Under the pieces are notes generated by a model, which was not told the DNA's origin, made no database searches, and saw only the letters and a program-made list of their open reading frames with translations. Positions 1 to 7,448 of a stretch of 64,000 nucleotides of DNA are shown in pieces. Positions within the stretch are counted from its first letter, which is position 1, and each line of letters opens with the position of its first letter. The stretch is from DATLWN01 sp964492895. GTDB taxonomy: Bacteria; Pseudomonadota; Zetaproteobacteria; Mariprofundales; Mariprofundaceae. The stretch spans positions 1 through 64,000 of the forward strand of contig CAZBLR010000004.1 of the NCBI GenBank assembly GCA_964492895.1, read 5' to 3'. The position numbers were made by a program, and so were the translations under genes.

Positions 1-283
1 CGCTTACGGCGCCATACTGGCGCCGCCGCACGTCCGTGTGCGGGAAACTCTCGACCCACGAAAGGCTCCTGCCTTTCGCTTCAAGCGCTGCGGCGGTACA
101 GGCCCGCCTGCGCTTACGGCGCCATACTGGCGCCGCCGCACGTCCATGTGCGGGGAACGCTCGACTCACGAAAGGCTCCTGCCTTTCGCTTGAGCCGCTA
201 CGGCGGTACAGGCCCGCCTGCGCTTACGACGCCATACTGGCGCCGCCGCACGTCCGTGTGCGGGGATCGCTCGACCCGCGAAA
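1..283. repeat. Tandem 110-bp repeat, about 2.6 copies
   Basis: Copies begin at 1, 111 and 221 and are nearly identical; the third breaks off near 283, where a different palindromic repeat begins. The left end is cut by the window, so the true copy number is unknown. Each unit holds short perfect hairpins, for example 10-22 (5-bp stem, 3-nt loop), 27-42 (5-bp stem) and 59-78 (8-bp stem CGAAAGGC, 4-nt loop), with equivalents in the next copy. The frames that stay open across it simply repeat with the DNA and have no ribosome-binding site, so I see no gene here. Confidence 0.9.
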
Positions 284-284
284 G

Positions 285-435
285 ATTCACCGCAGAGGAC
301 GCAGAGGAGCGCAAAGGAAGACAGGGGGAAGGTTAGGTACAGACTGAATCTCCATTCGGCCTTTGCGTAACTTCGCGTCCTTCGCGGTTCTACTGTTCGT
401 TTTCTCTCTGCGTCCTCTATGTCCTCTGCGGTAAG
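285..435. repeat. Palindromic repeat, copy A
   Basis: Ends are inverted copies of a TTCACCGCAGAGGAC-type sequence. The centre carries a core of about 35 bp (GGAACCGC...GACGCGAAGTTACGCAAAG) read on the minus strand. It is the first of four related elements in the first 6.6 kb (see 2859, 3420 and 6449) and abuts the tandem repeat on its left and the VOC gene stop on its right. Confidence 0.8.
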
Positions 436-444
436 TCTCCGATC

Positions 445-804
445 CTATGCCTGGAAGAGCTCGATGGCGTTGCCGTCCGGATCGCGGCAGAACAGGGCGG
501 CCCGGCCCGAGCGGCTCGGCGTGTAGCCCAGGCCGGCGGCCTCGAGGCGCGCCCGGATCACCCCCACATCGGCCACCGCCAGCGCCAGGTGCCGGTCCCG
601 CCCGCCATGCGCGGGCCGGGCCATGCCGGCATACGGATCGTCGATCTGCATCAGATGGATCTGGGCCCCGCCTTCCAGGGCATAGAAGATGCCGGGAAAG
701 CCGAGGTCCGGCCGCGCATCGCGGGCAAGCCCCAGCACGCCCTCGTAGAACGCGGCGGCGGCCTCCAGGTCCGACACGATCAGGCCGACATGTTGCAGAC
801 GCAT
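445..804 (-). CDS. VOC (glyoxalase/dioxygenase superfamily) protein
   Basis: A 119-residue single-domain VOC protein. It starts with the typical first strand (LQHVGLIVSDLEAAAAFYEG) and ends with the family signature FCRDPDGNAIELFQ, where the Glu is a usual metal ligand. Longer upstream reading was rejected because it lacks family similarity and would overlap folD. It is divergent from folD with a 91-bp gap. The substrate cannot be told from sequence; VOC proteins of this size include glyoxalases, antibiotic-binding proteins and isomerases. Confidence 0.85.
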   Translation of the reverse strand: MRLQHVGLIVSDLEAAAAFYEGVLGLARDARPDLGFPGIFYALEGGAQIHLMQIDDPYAGMARPAHGGRDRHLALAVADVGVIRARLEAAGLGYTPSRSGRAALFCRDPDGNAIELFQA

Positions 805-895
805 GCGCCGATGCTGCCCCCGAGGCCGACCTGCGGGCAAGTACCGTGCATGCGGCGGTTTACGGCGGGCGACGACCCCGCCACAATCCGGCCCC

Positions 896-1759
896 ATGAG
901 CGCAACCATTCTCGACGGCAAGGCCCTGTCCGAACGCCTGCGTGCCGGCATCCGCCAGGACATCGATGCCCTGGGCGCCAGGCACGGTCGCCGGCCGGGG
1001 CTCGCGGTCATCCTCGTCGGCAACGATCCGGCCTCCGAGATCTATGTGCGCAACAAGAAGAACGCCTGCCAGGCGGTCGGCATCGAGTCCTTCTCTTACG
1101 AAGAGCCGGACACCATCACCCAGCAGCACCTGCTGGGCATGGTCGGCGAGCTGAACCGCAACCCGCTGGTCGACGGCATCCTGGTGCAGCTGCCGCTGCC
1201 CGCCCACATCGACCCGGAATCGGTGATCGAGGCCATCAAGCCGGACAAGGACGTCGACGGCTTCCATCCGTACAACATCGGCCGGCTGGCAGCGCGCATC
1301 CCGGCCATGCGTTCCTGCACCCCGTACGGCTGCATGAAGCTGCTCGAGGAGACGGGGCTCGACCTGTACGGCAAGGAGGCGGTCGTCGTCGGCGCCTCGA
1401 ACCACGTCGGCCGGCCGATGGCGCTGGAGCTGCTGCTCGCCGGCTGCACCGTCACCGTCACCCACCGCTTCACCGAGGATCTGGCGTCGCACGTGCGCCG
1501 CGCCGACATCGTCGTCGCCGCCGCCGGCAAGAAGGCGCTGGTCAAGGGCGAGTGGATCAAGCCGGGCGCCGTGGTCATCGACATCGGCATGCACCGCGAT
1601 GAGGACGGCAAGCTGTGCGGCGACGTCGAATTTGCGGCGGCCGCCGAACGCGCCGGCTGGATCACGCCGGTCCCGGGCGGTGTCGGCCCGATGACCATCA
1701 CCATGCTGCTGGCCAACACCGTCGATGCCTTCCGCCAGCACATGGGCGAACCGGCATGA
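896..1759 (+). CDS. folD: Bifunctional methylenetetrahydrofolate dehydrogenase/cyclohydrolase
   Basis: A 287-residue FolD, the usual family length. It interconverts 5,10-methylene-THF, methenyl-THF and 10-formyl-THF in the cytoplasm using NADP. Visible signatures are the active-site region YVRNKKNACQAVGI with its catalytic Lys, the DVDGFHPYNIG segment, the CTPYGCMKLL block and the C-terminal TPVPGGVGPMTITMLL. The start MSATILDG matches the family; an in-frame upstream start would read into non-homologous sequence. The stop overlaps the gcvT start (ATGA), so the methylene-THF made by the glycine cleavage system is processed by a translationally coupled partner. Confidence 0.97.
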   Translation: MSATILDGKALSERLRAGIRQDIDALGARHGRRPGLAVILVGNDPASEIYVRNKKNACQAVGIESFSYEEPDTITQQHLLGMVGELNRNPLVDGILVQLPLPAHIDPESVIEAIKPDKDVDGFHPYNIGRLAARIPAMRSCTPYGCMKLLEETGLDLYGKEAVVVGASNHVGRPMALELLLAGCTVTVTHRFTEDLASHVRRADIVVAAAGKKALVKGEWIKPGAVVIDIGMHRDEDGKLCGDVEFAAAAERAGWITPVPGGVGPMTITMLLANTVDAFRQHMGEPA

Positions 1760-2856
1760 GCGGCGAGGCACTCTCCCGCACCCCGCTGTACGCCGAGCAC
1801 GTGGCGCTTGGCGGCAAGATGGTGCCCTTCGCCGGCTTCGAGATGCCGGTGCAATACAGCCAGGGGGCGCTGAAGGAATACCATGCCGTGCGCGAAGGCG
1901 CGGCCGGGGTGTTCGACATCTCGCACATGGGCCAGGTGCGCGTGACGGGGCCGGAAGCACTGGCCTTCCTGCAATACGTGACCACCAACGACGTGTCGCG
2001 TCTGACCGACGGGCAGGTGCAGTACTCGGCGCTGCTGAACGAGGCCGGCACCTTCATCGACGACATCACCACCTACCGCATCGCCGACGATCATTTCTAC
2101 CTGTGCATCAATGCCGCCAACCGGCACAAGGACGTGGCGCACCTGGCCGCACAGGCCGCCCGCTTCGACGTGCGCGTGGCCGACGAATCCGATGCCACGA
2201 CCCTGCTGGCCCTGCAGGGCGAGCAGGCCCAGGCCATGCTGCAGCCGCTCGCCGACATCGACCTGGGGACGATCGGCTATTACCGCTTCGCGCCCGCACG
2301 CCTGAACGGCACCGAGGCCATGATCTCGCGTACCGGCTACACCGGCGAGGACGGCTTCGAGCTGTACCTGCCGAACACCGCCGCCGTCGACGTCTGGCGC
2401 ACCCTGCTGGCGAAGGGCGCGGCGCCGATCGGGCTGGCCGCGCGGGACATGCTGCGCACCGAGATGGGCTATGCGCTGTACGGCCACGAGATCAACGATG
2501 CGGTGACGCCGGTCGAGGCCGGGCTGATGTGGATCACGCGCCTCGACAAGGGCGACTTCATCGGCCGCGAGGCGGTGGCCGCACGCAAGGCCGAGGGAAA
2601 GCGCAAGGCGCTGGTCGGCCTCAAGCTGACGGATCGCGGCATCCCGCGCGAGCATTATCCCGTCGTCTCGGGCGGGCGCGTGGTCGGCGAGGTGACCAGC
2701 GGCATGTTCTCCCCCTTGGCCGGTGCCGGCGTGGCGCTGGCCTACGTGGAACCGGCGCTGGCCGGCGCAGGGGATCTCGCCGTCGACATCCGCGGCAAGC
2801 ATGTTCCGGCCGAGCGCATGAAGCCTCCATTCGTGCGCAGCCGCGTGAAGAAATAA
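1756..2856 (+). CDS. gcvT: Glycine cleavage system T protein (aminomethyltransferase)
   Basis: A 366-residue T protein that transfers the aminomethyl group from lipoyl-H protein to tetrahydrofolate, releasing ammonia and making methylene-THF. It has the family blocks GTFIDDITTYR, SRTGYTGEDGFELY and GLAARDMLRTEMGYALYGHE, and the C-terminal beta-barrel ending in a FVRSRVKK-type tail. The start is fixed by the ATGA overlap with folD and the family N-terminus TPLYAEHVALGGKMVPFAG. A palindromic repeat separates it from gcvH. Confidence 0.97.
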   Translation: MSGEALSRTPLYAEHVALGGKMVPFAGFEMPVQYSQGALKEYHAVREGAAGVFDISHMGQVRVTGPEALAFLQYVTTNDVSRLTDGQVQYSALLNEAGTFIDDITTYRIADDHFYLCINAANRHKDVAHLAAQAARFDVRVADESDATTLLALQGEQAQAMLQPLADIDLGTIGYYRFAPARLNGTEAMISRTGYTGEDGFELYLPNTAAVDVWRTLLAKGAAPIGLAARDMLRTEMGYALYGHEINDAVTPVEAGLMWITRLDKGDFIGREAVAARKAEGKRKALVGLKLTDRGIPREHYPVVSGGRVVGEVTSGMFSPLAGAGVALAYVEPALAGAGDLAVDIRGKHVPAERMKPPFVRSRVKK

Positions 2857-2858
2857 AC

Positions 2859-3021
2859 TCACCACAGAGGGAGCAGAGGAAAAGTAAAAATTGGAACCGC
2901 AAAGTACGCGAAGTTACGCAAAGTTCGGATCGGGAAGTCTAATGATCTGTAATGTCTTCTTTGCGAAACTTTGCGTCCTCTGCGGTGAATCTCTTTCTTC
3001 TCTGCGTCCTCTGTGGTGAAT
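2859..3021. repeat. Palindromic repeat, copy B
   Basis: Starts 2 bp after the gcvT stop and ends just before the gcvH ribosome-binding site (AGGAG at 3025-3029). Left end ACTCACCACAGAGG and right end CCTCTGTGGTGAA are inverted copies. The core GGAACCGCAAAGTACGCGAA lies near 2893 in plus orientation, with a second inverted CTCTGCGGTGAA near 2979. Confidence 0.85.
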
Positions 3022-3036
3022 AAAAGGAGTAGCGAC

Positions 3037-3414
3037 ATGAGCATTCCGGGCGATCTGAAATACACCAAGGACCACGAATGGGTGCGCATCGAGGGCGACG
3101 ACGCCACCTTCGGCATCACCGATCACGCGCAGGAGGCGCTGGGCGACATCGTGTTCGTCGAACTGCCGGAGACCGGACGCAACCTCGCCAGGGCCGAGGG
3201 CATGGCGGTCGTCGAATCGGTCAAGGCCGTGTCCGACGTCTATGCGCCGATGGGCGGTGAGGTGACCGCGGTCAACGAGGCGCTCGAGGGGGAGCCCGAG
3301 AAGATCAATGCCGACCCGTACGGCGAAGGCTGGATCGCCAGGGTGAAGCTGTCCGACACCGACACCACGCACCTGATGGATGCCGCGGCCTACGCCGCGT
3401 TCCTGGAAGAATAA
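3037..3414 (+). CDS. gcvH: Glycine cleavage system H protein
   Basis: A 125-residue lipoyl carrier that shuttles the aminomethyl intermediate between the P, T and L proteins. The lipoylation site is Lys63 in VVESVKAVSDVYAP. The start MSIPGDLKYTKDHEWV is set by homology and by AGGAG 7 nt upstream. It is flanked on both sides by palindromic repeats, so it may be expressed separately from gcvT and gcvPA despite shared direction. Confidence 0.97.
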   Translation: MSIPGDLKYTKDHEWVRIEGDDATFGITDHAQEALGDIVFVELPETGRNLARAEGMAVVESVKAVSDVYAPMGGEVTAVNEALEGEPEKINADPYGEGWIARVKLSDTDTTHLMDAAAYAAFLEE

Positions 3415-3419
3415 AACCC

Positions 3420-3597
3420 GGATTCACCGCAGAGGACGCGAAGCACGCAGAGATGGAAAGAGTTCACCGCAGAGGACGCGAAGGTACGCAGAGAAGGCAT
3501 GACAGATGTTCGGGGTTCCATCCGAACCTTGCGCTACTTCGCGTCCTTGGCGGTTCCTTTTTTGTTTTTCCCTCTGTGCCCTCTGCGGCGAATAAGA
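3420..3597. repeat. Palindromic repeat, copy C
   Basis: Lies between gcvH and gcvPA. The left half holds two successive TTCACCGCAGAGGACGCGAAG motifs (3422 and 3461), and the right end is CCCTCTGCGGCGAA. The core is in minus orientation, as in copy A. The right end stops about 14 bp before the gcvPA start, so the element forms most of the intergenic leader. Confidence 0.85.
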
Positions 3598-3611
3598 GAC
3601 AGGACTGAACG

Positions 3612-4958
3612 ATGCGCTTTCTGCCCCATACCGACGCCGACCGCACGGCCATGCTCGAGACCATCGGCGTCTCCGGCATCCAGGAGCTGTTCGCCGACAT
3701 CCCGGCGCGTTTCCATCTCGAGCCCGGGGCCCTGAACCTGCCGCCGGCGCTGAGCGAGGCCGGCATCGTGCGCAAGTTCACCGAGGCGGCCGACCGGAAC
3801 CGCCACGCGGGCAACAGCCGCTGTTTCCTGGGCGGCGGCACCTACCATCATTTCGTACCGGCCGTCGTCGATTACGTGATCGGCCGCGGCGAGTTTCTGA
3901 CCGCCTACACGCCCTACCAGCCCGAGATCGCCCAGGGCACGCTGCAGGTGCTGTTCGAGTACCAGACCATGGTGGCGCGCCTGACCGGCATGGAGATCTC
4001 CAACGCCTCGATGTACGACGCCGCCACCGCCGTGGCCGAGGCGGCACTGATGGCCCGGCGCATCAGCCGCCGCGGCAAGGTCGTCATCGCCGGCTCCGTC
4101 AATCCCCGCTATCGGGCCGTCACGCGCAACTACCTGTCGCGCCAGGACGGCGAGCTGGCCGAGACCGCGTGCAACGATTTCTGCACCGACATGGCGGGGC
4201 TCGCCGCCGCCGTCGATCATGAGACCGCCTGCATCATCGTGCAGTACCCCGACTACTTCGGCGCCGTCTACGACCTGACCGAGGTGCGTGCGCTGTGCGA
4301 TGCGCACGGCGCGCTGATGGTCGTCGCCTTCTCGGACGCCACCGCCTTCGCGCTGATCGCACCGCCGGGCGCATTCGGGGCCGACATCGTCGTCGGCTCC
4401 GGCCAGTCCCTCGGTATCCCGATGGGCTTCGGCGGACCGCATCTCGGCATCCTGACCTGCAAGCAGGCGCATCTGCGCCAGATGCCCGGCCGCGTGGCGG
4501 GGCTGACGCAGGATACCCAGGGCCGCCGCGGCTTCGTGCTGACGCTGTCCACGCGCGAACAGCACATCCGCCGCGAGAAGGCGACCAGCAACATCTGCTC
4601 CAACCAGGGCCTGATGTGCACCGCCGCCGCCACCTACATGGCCCTGCTCGGCGACGAAGGTCTGGCCACCGTGGCTGCGCATTCGGCCGCGGCCCTGGCC
4701 ATGCTGACCGCGGGGCTGCCGGCGGACGTGCAGGCCGCAGGCGGGGCCCGCTACAACGAGACCGTGCTGAGCTTCGCCGACAGCGCGCGGCGCGCGCGCT
4801 TCCTGGAGACGGCGCGGGATCGCGGCATCTTCGCCGGCATCCCGCTGGAGCAGCTCGGGGACGGGATCGAGCCCAGGCACCTGCTGGTGGCCACAACCGA
4901 GATGATCGAGGCGGACGACATCGGCGACTACCTGGATGCGCTGGAGGCCTCGCGATGA
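3612..4958 (+). CDS. gcvPA: Glycine dehydrogenase (decarboxylating) subunit 1
   Basis: A 448-residue N-terminal half of the P protein. With GcvPB it forms the PLP-dependent glycine decarboxylase that passes the aminomethyl group to lipoyl-GcvH. It begins with MRFLPHTDADRTAMLETIG and contains FLGGGTYHHFVPA, ISNASMYDAATA and FGGPHLGIL, all typical of the split-type P protein. Its stop overlaps the gcvPB start by ATGA, which fits production of a 1:1 complex. Confidence 0.97.
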   Translation: MRFLPHTDADRTAMLETIGVSGIQELFADIPARFHLEPGALNLPPALSEAGIVRKFTEAADRNRHAGNSRCFLGGGTYHHFVPAVVDYVIGRGEFLTAYTPYQPEIAQGTLQVLFEYQTMVARLTGMEISNASMYDAATAVAEAALMARRISRRGKVVIAGSVNPRYRAVTRNYLSRQDGELAETACNDFCTDMAGLAAAVDHETACIIVQYPDYFGAVYDLTEVRALCDAHGALMVVAFSDATAFALIAPPGAFGADIVVGSGQSLGIPMGFGGPHLGILTCKQAHLRQMPGRVAGLTQDTQGRRGFVLTLSTREQHIRREKATSNICSNQGLMCTAAATYMALLGDEGLATVAAHSAAALAMLTAGLPADVQAAGGARYNETVLSFADSARRARFLETARDRGIFAGIPLEQLGDGIEPRHLLVATTEMIEADDIGDYLDALEASR

Positions 4959-6439
4959 GCACGCCCAAGTACTCCGGCACCACGGGCCTGACGCACGAGG
5001 AAGCGCTGGTCTTCGAGCGGGCGCGTCACGACGCCACCGCCATCAGCCTGCCGGGCGTGGCCGGCCCCGTCAGCGATGCCCTGCAGCCATTCCGTCGCGC
5101 CGAGCCGGCCGGCATCCCGGGGCTGTCGGAGCCCGAGGCGGTGCGCCATTTCGTGCGCCTGTCGCAATGGAACCACAGCATCGAGACCGGCTTCTATCCG
5201 CTCGGCTCCTGCACCATGAAGTACAACCCGCGCGTCAACGAGTCCCTGGCGCGCCTGCCGGGGCTGGCCGACCTGCATCCGGACCAGCCCGAGGACACGG
5301 TGCAGGGCGTGCTGGCGCTGCTGTACGAGCTGCAGCAGTGGCTGGGCGAGATCAGCGGCCTGCCGCACGTGACGCTGCAGCCGGCGGCCGGCGCCCACGG
5401 CGAGCTCGCGGGCATGATGATGATCCGCGCCTACCACGAGGCGCGCGGCGACATGCACCGCCGCACCGTGCTGGTCCCGGATTCGGCGCACGGCACCAAC
5501 CCGGCCACCGCCGCGTTGTGCGGCATGCGCACCGTCGAACTGAAGTCCGGTCCGGACGGGCGCATGGACCTTGCGGTGCTCAAGGCGCACCTGAACGACG
5601 AGGTGGCGGCACTGATGCTGACCAACCCGAACACCACCGGCATGTTCGAATCCGACATCGCCGAGATCTGCGATCTGGTGCACGCCGCCGGCGGCATGGT
5701 CTACGGCGACGGCGCCAACCTGAACGCCCTGGTCGGTATCGCCCGTCCCGGCGACATGGGCATCGACTGCCTGCACATCAACGTTCACAAGACCTTCTCC
5801 ACGCCGCACGGCGGCGGTGGGCCGGGCGGCGGGCCGGTGGCGGTCAACGAGGCCCTGGCCCCGTTCCTGCCGGTGCCGCGCATCGAGAAAGAGGGTGACA
5901 GCTACCGCCTGGTCCACGCGGCCGGGCAAAGCATCGGCGCCATGCTGGGCTCGCTCGGCCATACCGGCGTGCTGCTGCGCGCCGCCGCCTATATCGCCGC
6001 CTTCGGCCGCGACCACCTGCACATGATCGCCGGGGACGCGGTGCTGAACGCCAACTACATGCTGGCGCGCCTGAAGGATGCCTACCACGTACCCTTCCCC
6101 GGGCTGTGCAAGCACGAATGCCTGCTGACCGACGAGATCCAGAACCGCCACGGCATCAAGACGCTGGATATCGCCAAGCGCCTGATCGATCTCGGCTTCC
6201 ATCCGATGACGGTCTACTTCCCGCTGATCGTGCACGGCGCCATGCTGATCGAGCCGACGGAGACCGAATCCAGGGCCACGCTCGACCATTTCTGCGATGC
6301 CATGCTGGAGATCGCGGCCCAGGTCGAGGCCGGCGAGGTCGAGCTCCTGCATCAGGCGCCGACCCTAGCCTTCCGCTCGCGCCTGGACGAGACGACGGCG
6401 GCGCGCAAACCCGTACTGACCTGGAACGAACAGGCATAA
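4955..6439 (+). CDS. gcvPB: Glycine dehydrogenase (decarboxylating) subunit 2
   Basis: A 494-residue C-terminal half of the P protein. It carries the PLP Schiff-base lysine in NVHKTFSTPHGGGGPGGG. Other signatures are FYPLGSCTMKYNPRVNE, QPAAGAHGELAG and DSAHGTNPATA. The start MSTPKYSGTTGL is fixed by the ATGA overlap with gcvPA. A palindromic repeat follows the stop. No lpd (L protein) gene is in the window; it is normally shared with the 2-oxoacid dehydrogenases. Confidence 0.97.
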   Translation: MSTPKYSGTTGLTHEEALVFERARHDATAISLPGVAGPVSDALQPFRRAEPAGIPGLSEPEAVRHFVRLSQWNHSIETGFYPLGSCTMKYNPRVNESLARLPGLADLHPDQPEDTVQGVLALLYELQQWLGEISGLPHVTLQPAAGAHGELAGMMMIRAYHEARGDMHRRTVLVPDSAHGTNPATAALCGMRTVELKSGPDGRMDLAVLKAHLNDEVAALMLTNPNTTGMFESDIAEICDLVHAAGGMVYGDGANLNALVGIARPGDMGIDCLHINVHKTFSTPHGGGGPGGGPVAVNEALAPFLPVPRIEKEGDSYRLVHAAGQSIGAMLGSLGHTGVLLRAAAYIAAFGRDHLHMIAGDAVLNANYMLARLKDAYHVPFPGLCKHECLLTDEIQNRHGIKTLDIAKRLIDLGFHPMTVYFPLIVHGAMLIEPTETESRATLDHFCDAMLEIAAQVEAGEVELLHQAPTLAFRSRLDETTAARKPVLTWNEQA

Positions 6440-6448
6440 ACCGGACAC

Positions 6449-6585
6449 ATTCACCGCAGAGGACGCGGAGGGCAGAGAGGGAAAGCGATAACTGGAACCC
6501 CAAAGTGCGCGAAGTGGCCCAAGGCTTGGATTGGGGAAGCCAGAGACCACTGTCATATCTTCTTTGCGCCCTCTGCGATCACCCT
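6449..6585. repeat. Palindromic repeat, copy D
   Basis: Fills the gap between the convergent gcvPB and hemJ genes. The left end is CATTCACCGCAGAGGACGCG and the right end GCCCTCTGCGATCACC is a decayed inverted copy. The core GGAACCCCAAAGTGCGCGAA is in plus orientation, like copy B. This is the most diverged of the four. Confidence 0.8.
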
Positions 6586-6604
6586 CCTATCTCATTTGTG
6601 AGCC

Positions 6605-7045
6605 TTAGAAGGGGCGGACGACGACCATGATGACGGCGCCGATCAGTACCAGCGTCGGCAGCTCGTTGTACAGGCGGAAGAAGCGCTCGCTGTAGCGGTT
6701 GCGGCCCTCGGCGAAGGCCCGCACCACGCGCCCGTTGTGCCAGTGGAACGCGAGCAGCACAGCCACCAGCACCATCTTGATCCAGAACCAGGGCTCATCG
6801 TCGACCATGTCCCACTCGATCGCCGCCAGCAGCAGGCCCAGCACGACGGTGAGCACCATGGCCGGGCGCATGATGAAGCGATAGAGCTTGCGCTCCATGA
6901 TGCAGAACTGCTCGTGCACCGGTCCCGAGGTGTGATTGACGTGGTAGACGAAGAAACGTGGCAGGTAGAACAGACCGGCGAACCAGGACACCACGGCGAT
7001 GATATGGAAGGCCTTGACCCAGGGAATGGAAAACCAGTCGAGCAA
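6605..7045 (-). CDS. hemJ: Protoporphyrinogen IX oxidase HemJ
   Basis: A 146-residue inner-membrane protein with four predicted helices. HemJ performs the six-electron oxidation of protoporphyrinogen IX to protoporphyrin IX in haem synthesis. The N-terminal helix WVKAFHIIAVVSWFAGLFYL and following PRFFVYHV carry the conserved His and Arg residues, and the C-terminus has the YSERFFRLYNELPTLVLI block. The start codon is TTG (7045), supported by an AGGAGG ribosome-binding site 6 nt upstream that lies beside the preceding stop codon; no ATG gives a full first helix. Confidence 0.92.
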   Translation of the reverse strand: MLDWFSIPWVKAFHIIAVVSWFAGLFYLPRFFVYHVNHTSGPVHEQFCIMERKLYRFIMRPAMVLTVVLGLLLAAIEWDMVDDEPWFWIKMVLVAVLLAFHWHNGRVVRAFAEGRNRYSERFFRLYNELPTLVLIGAVIMVVVRPF

Positions 7046-7054
7046 TCCTGCCTC

Positions 7055-7282
7055 CTACGCGCGCGGCTCGATGGCCACGATGTCGTCCAGGCGCACCTCC
7101 ATGTCCTCCCCGGCCTCGGAAAGGAAGAAGGCCCACGTCGCGCCTTCCACCAACCGGCAGACGCGCGGCAGGGCCATCACGGCATGATGCTCGCCCAGCG
7201 TATCGCGATAGACGATGCGGCAGTGATGGCCGCGCTTCGCCGCCGCCTCGAACAGATCATGCAGTTCGCGCTCCCCGGACAT
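7055..7282 (-). CDS. Small protein, possibly Rof-like
   Basis: A 75-residue soluble protein starting MSGERELHDLF and read 9 bp before hemJ, so the two are probably co-transcribed. The C-terminal half (strands ending in EVRLDDIVAIEP) resembles the small Sm-like fold of Rof/YaeO, the Rho-binding antiterminator, whose members end in a similar LRLDKI segment. The similarity is short and by eye only. Some Rof-type acidic residues are replaced by Arg/His in the first half, so function is left open. Confidence 0.6.
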   Translation of the reverse strand: MSGERELHDLFEAAAKRGHHCRIVYRDTLGEHHAVMALPRVCRLVEGATWAFFLSEAGEDMEVRLDDIVAIEPRA

Positions 7283-7448
7283 GCGGCCAGTATACGTCAA
7301 AGCCATCACCATGCCATCGGCGCACAGGCCGATTGCGATCGGCGGCTGCGCGGTGCGGCAAGATGCCGCGCGACCTTATGCCGCATTTACCCGTCGCACC
7401 TCGCTCCCCACAGTTCGCAGCTCATCATTCGGACAAAGGGGGGACGGC

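Noticed and set aside
1..283. CRISPR array
   Set aside because: The 110-bp units are directly joined with no unique spacers, and there are no cas genes.
1740..1760. Glycine riboswitch before gcvT
   Set aside because: gcvT overlaps the end of folD, leaving no room for one, and the longer gaps in the gcv cluster are filled by palindromic repeats with no aptamer-like pattern I can recognise.
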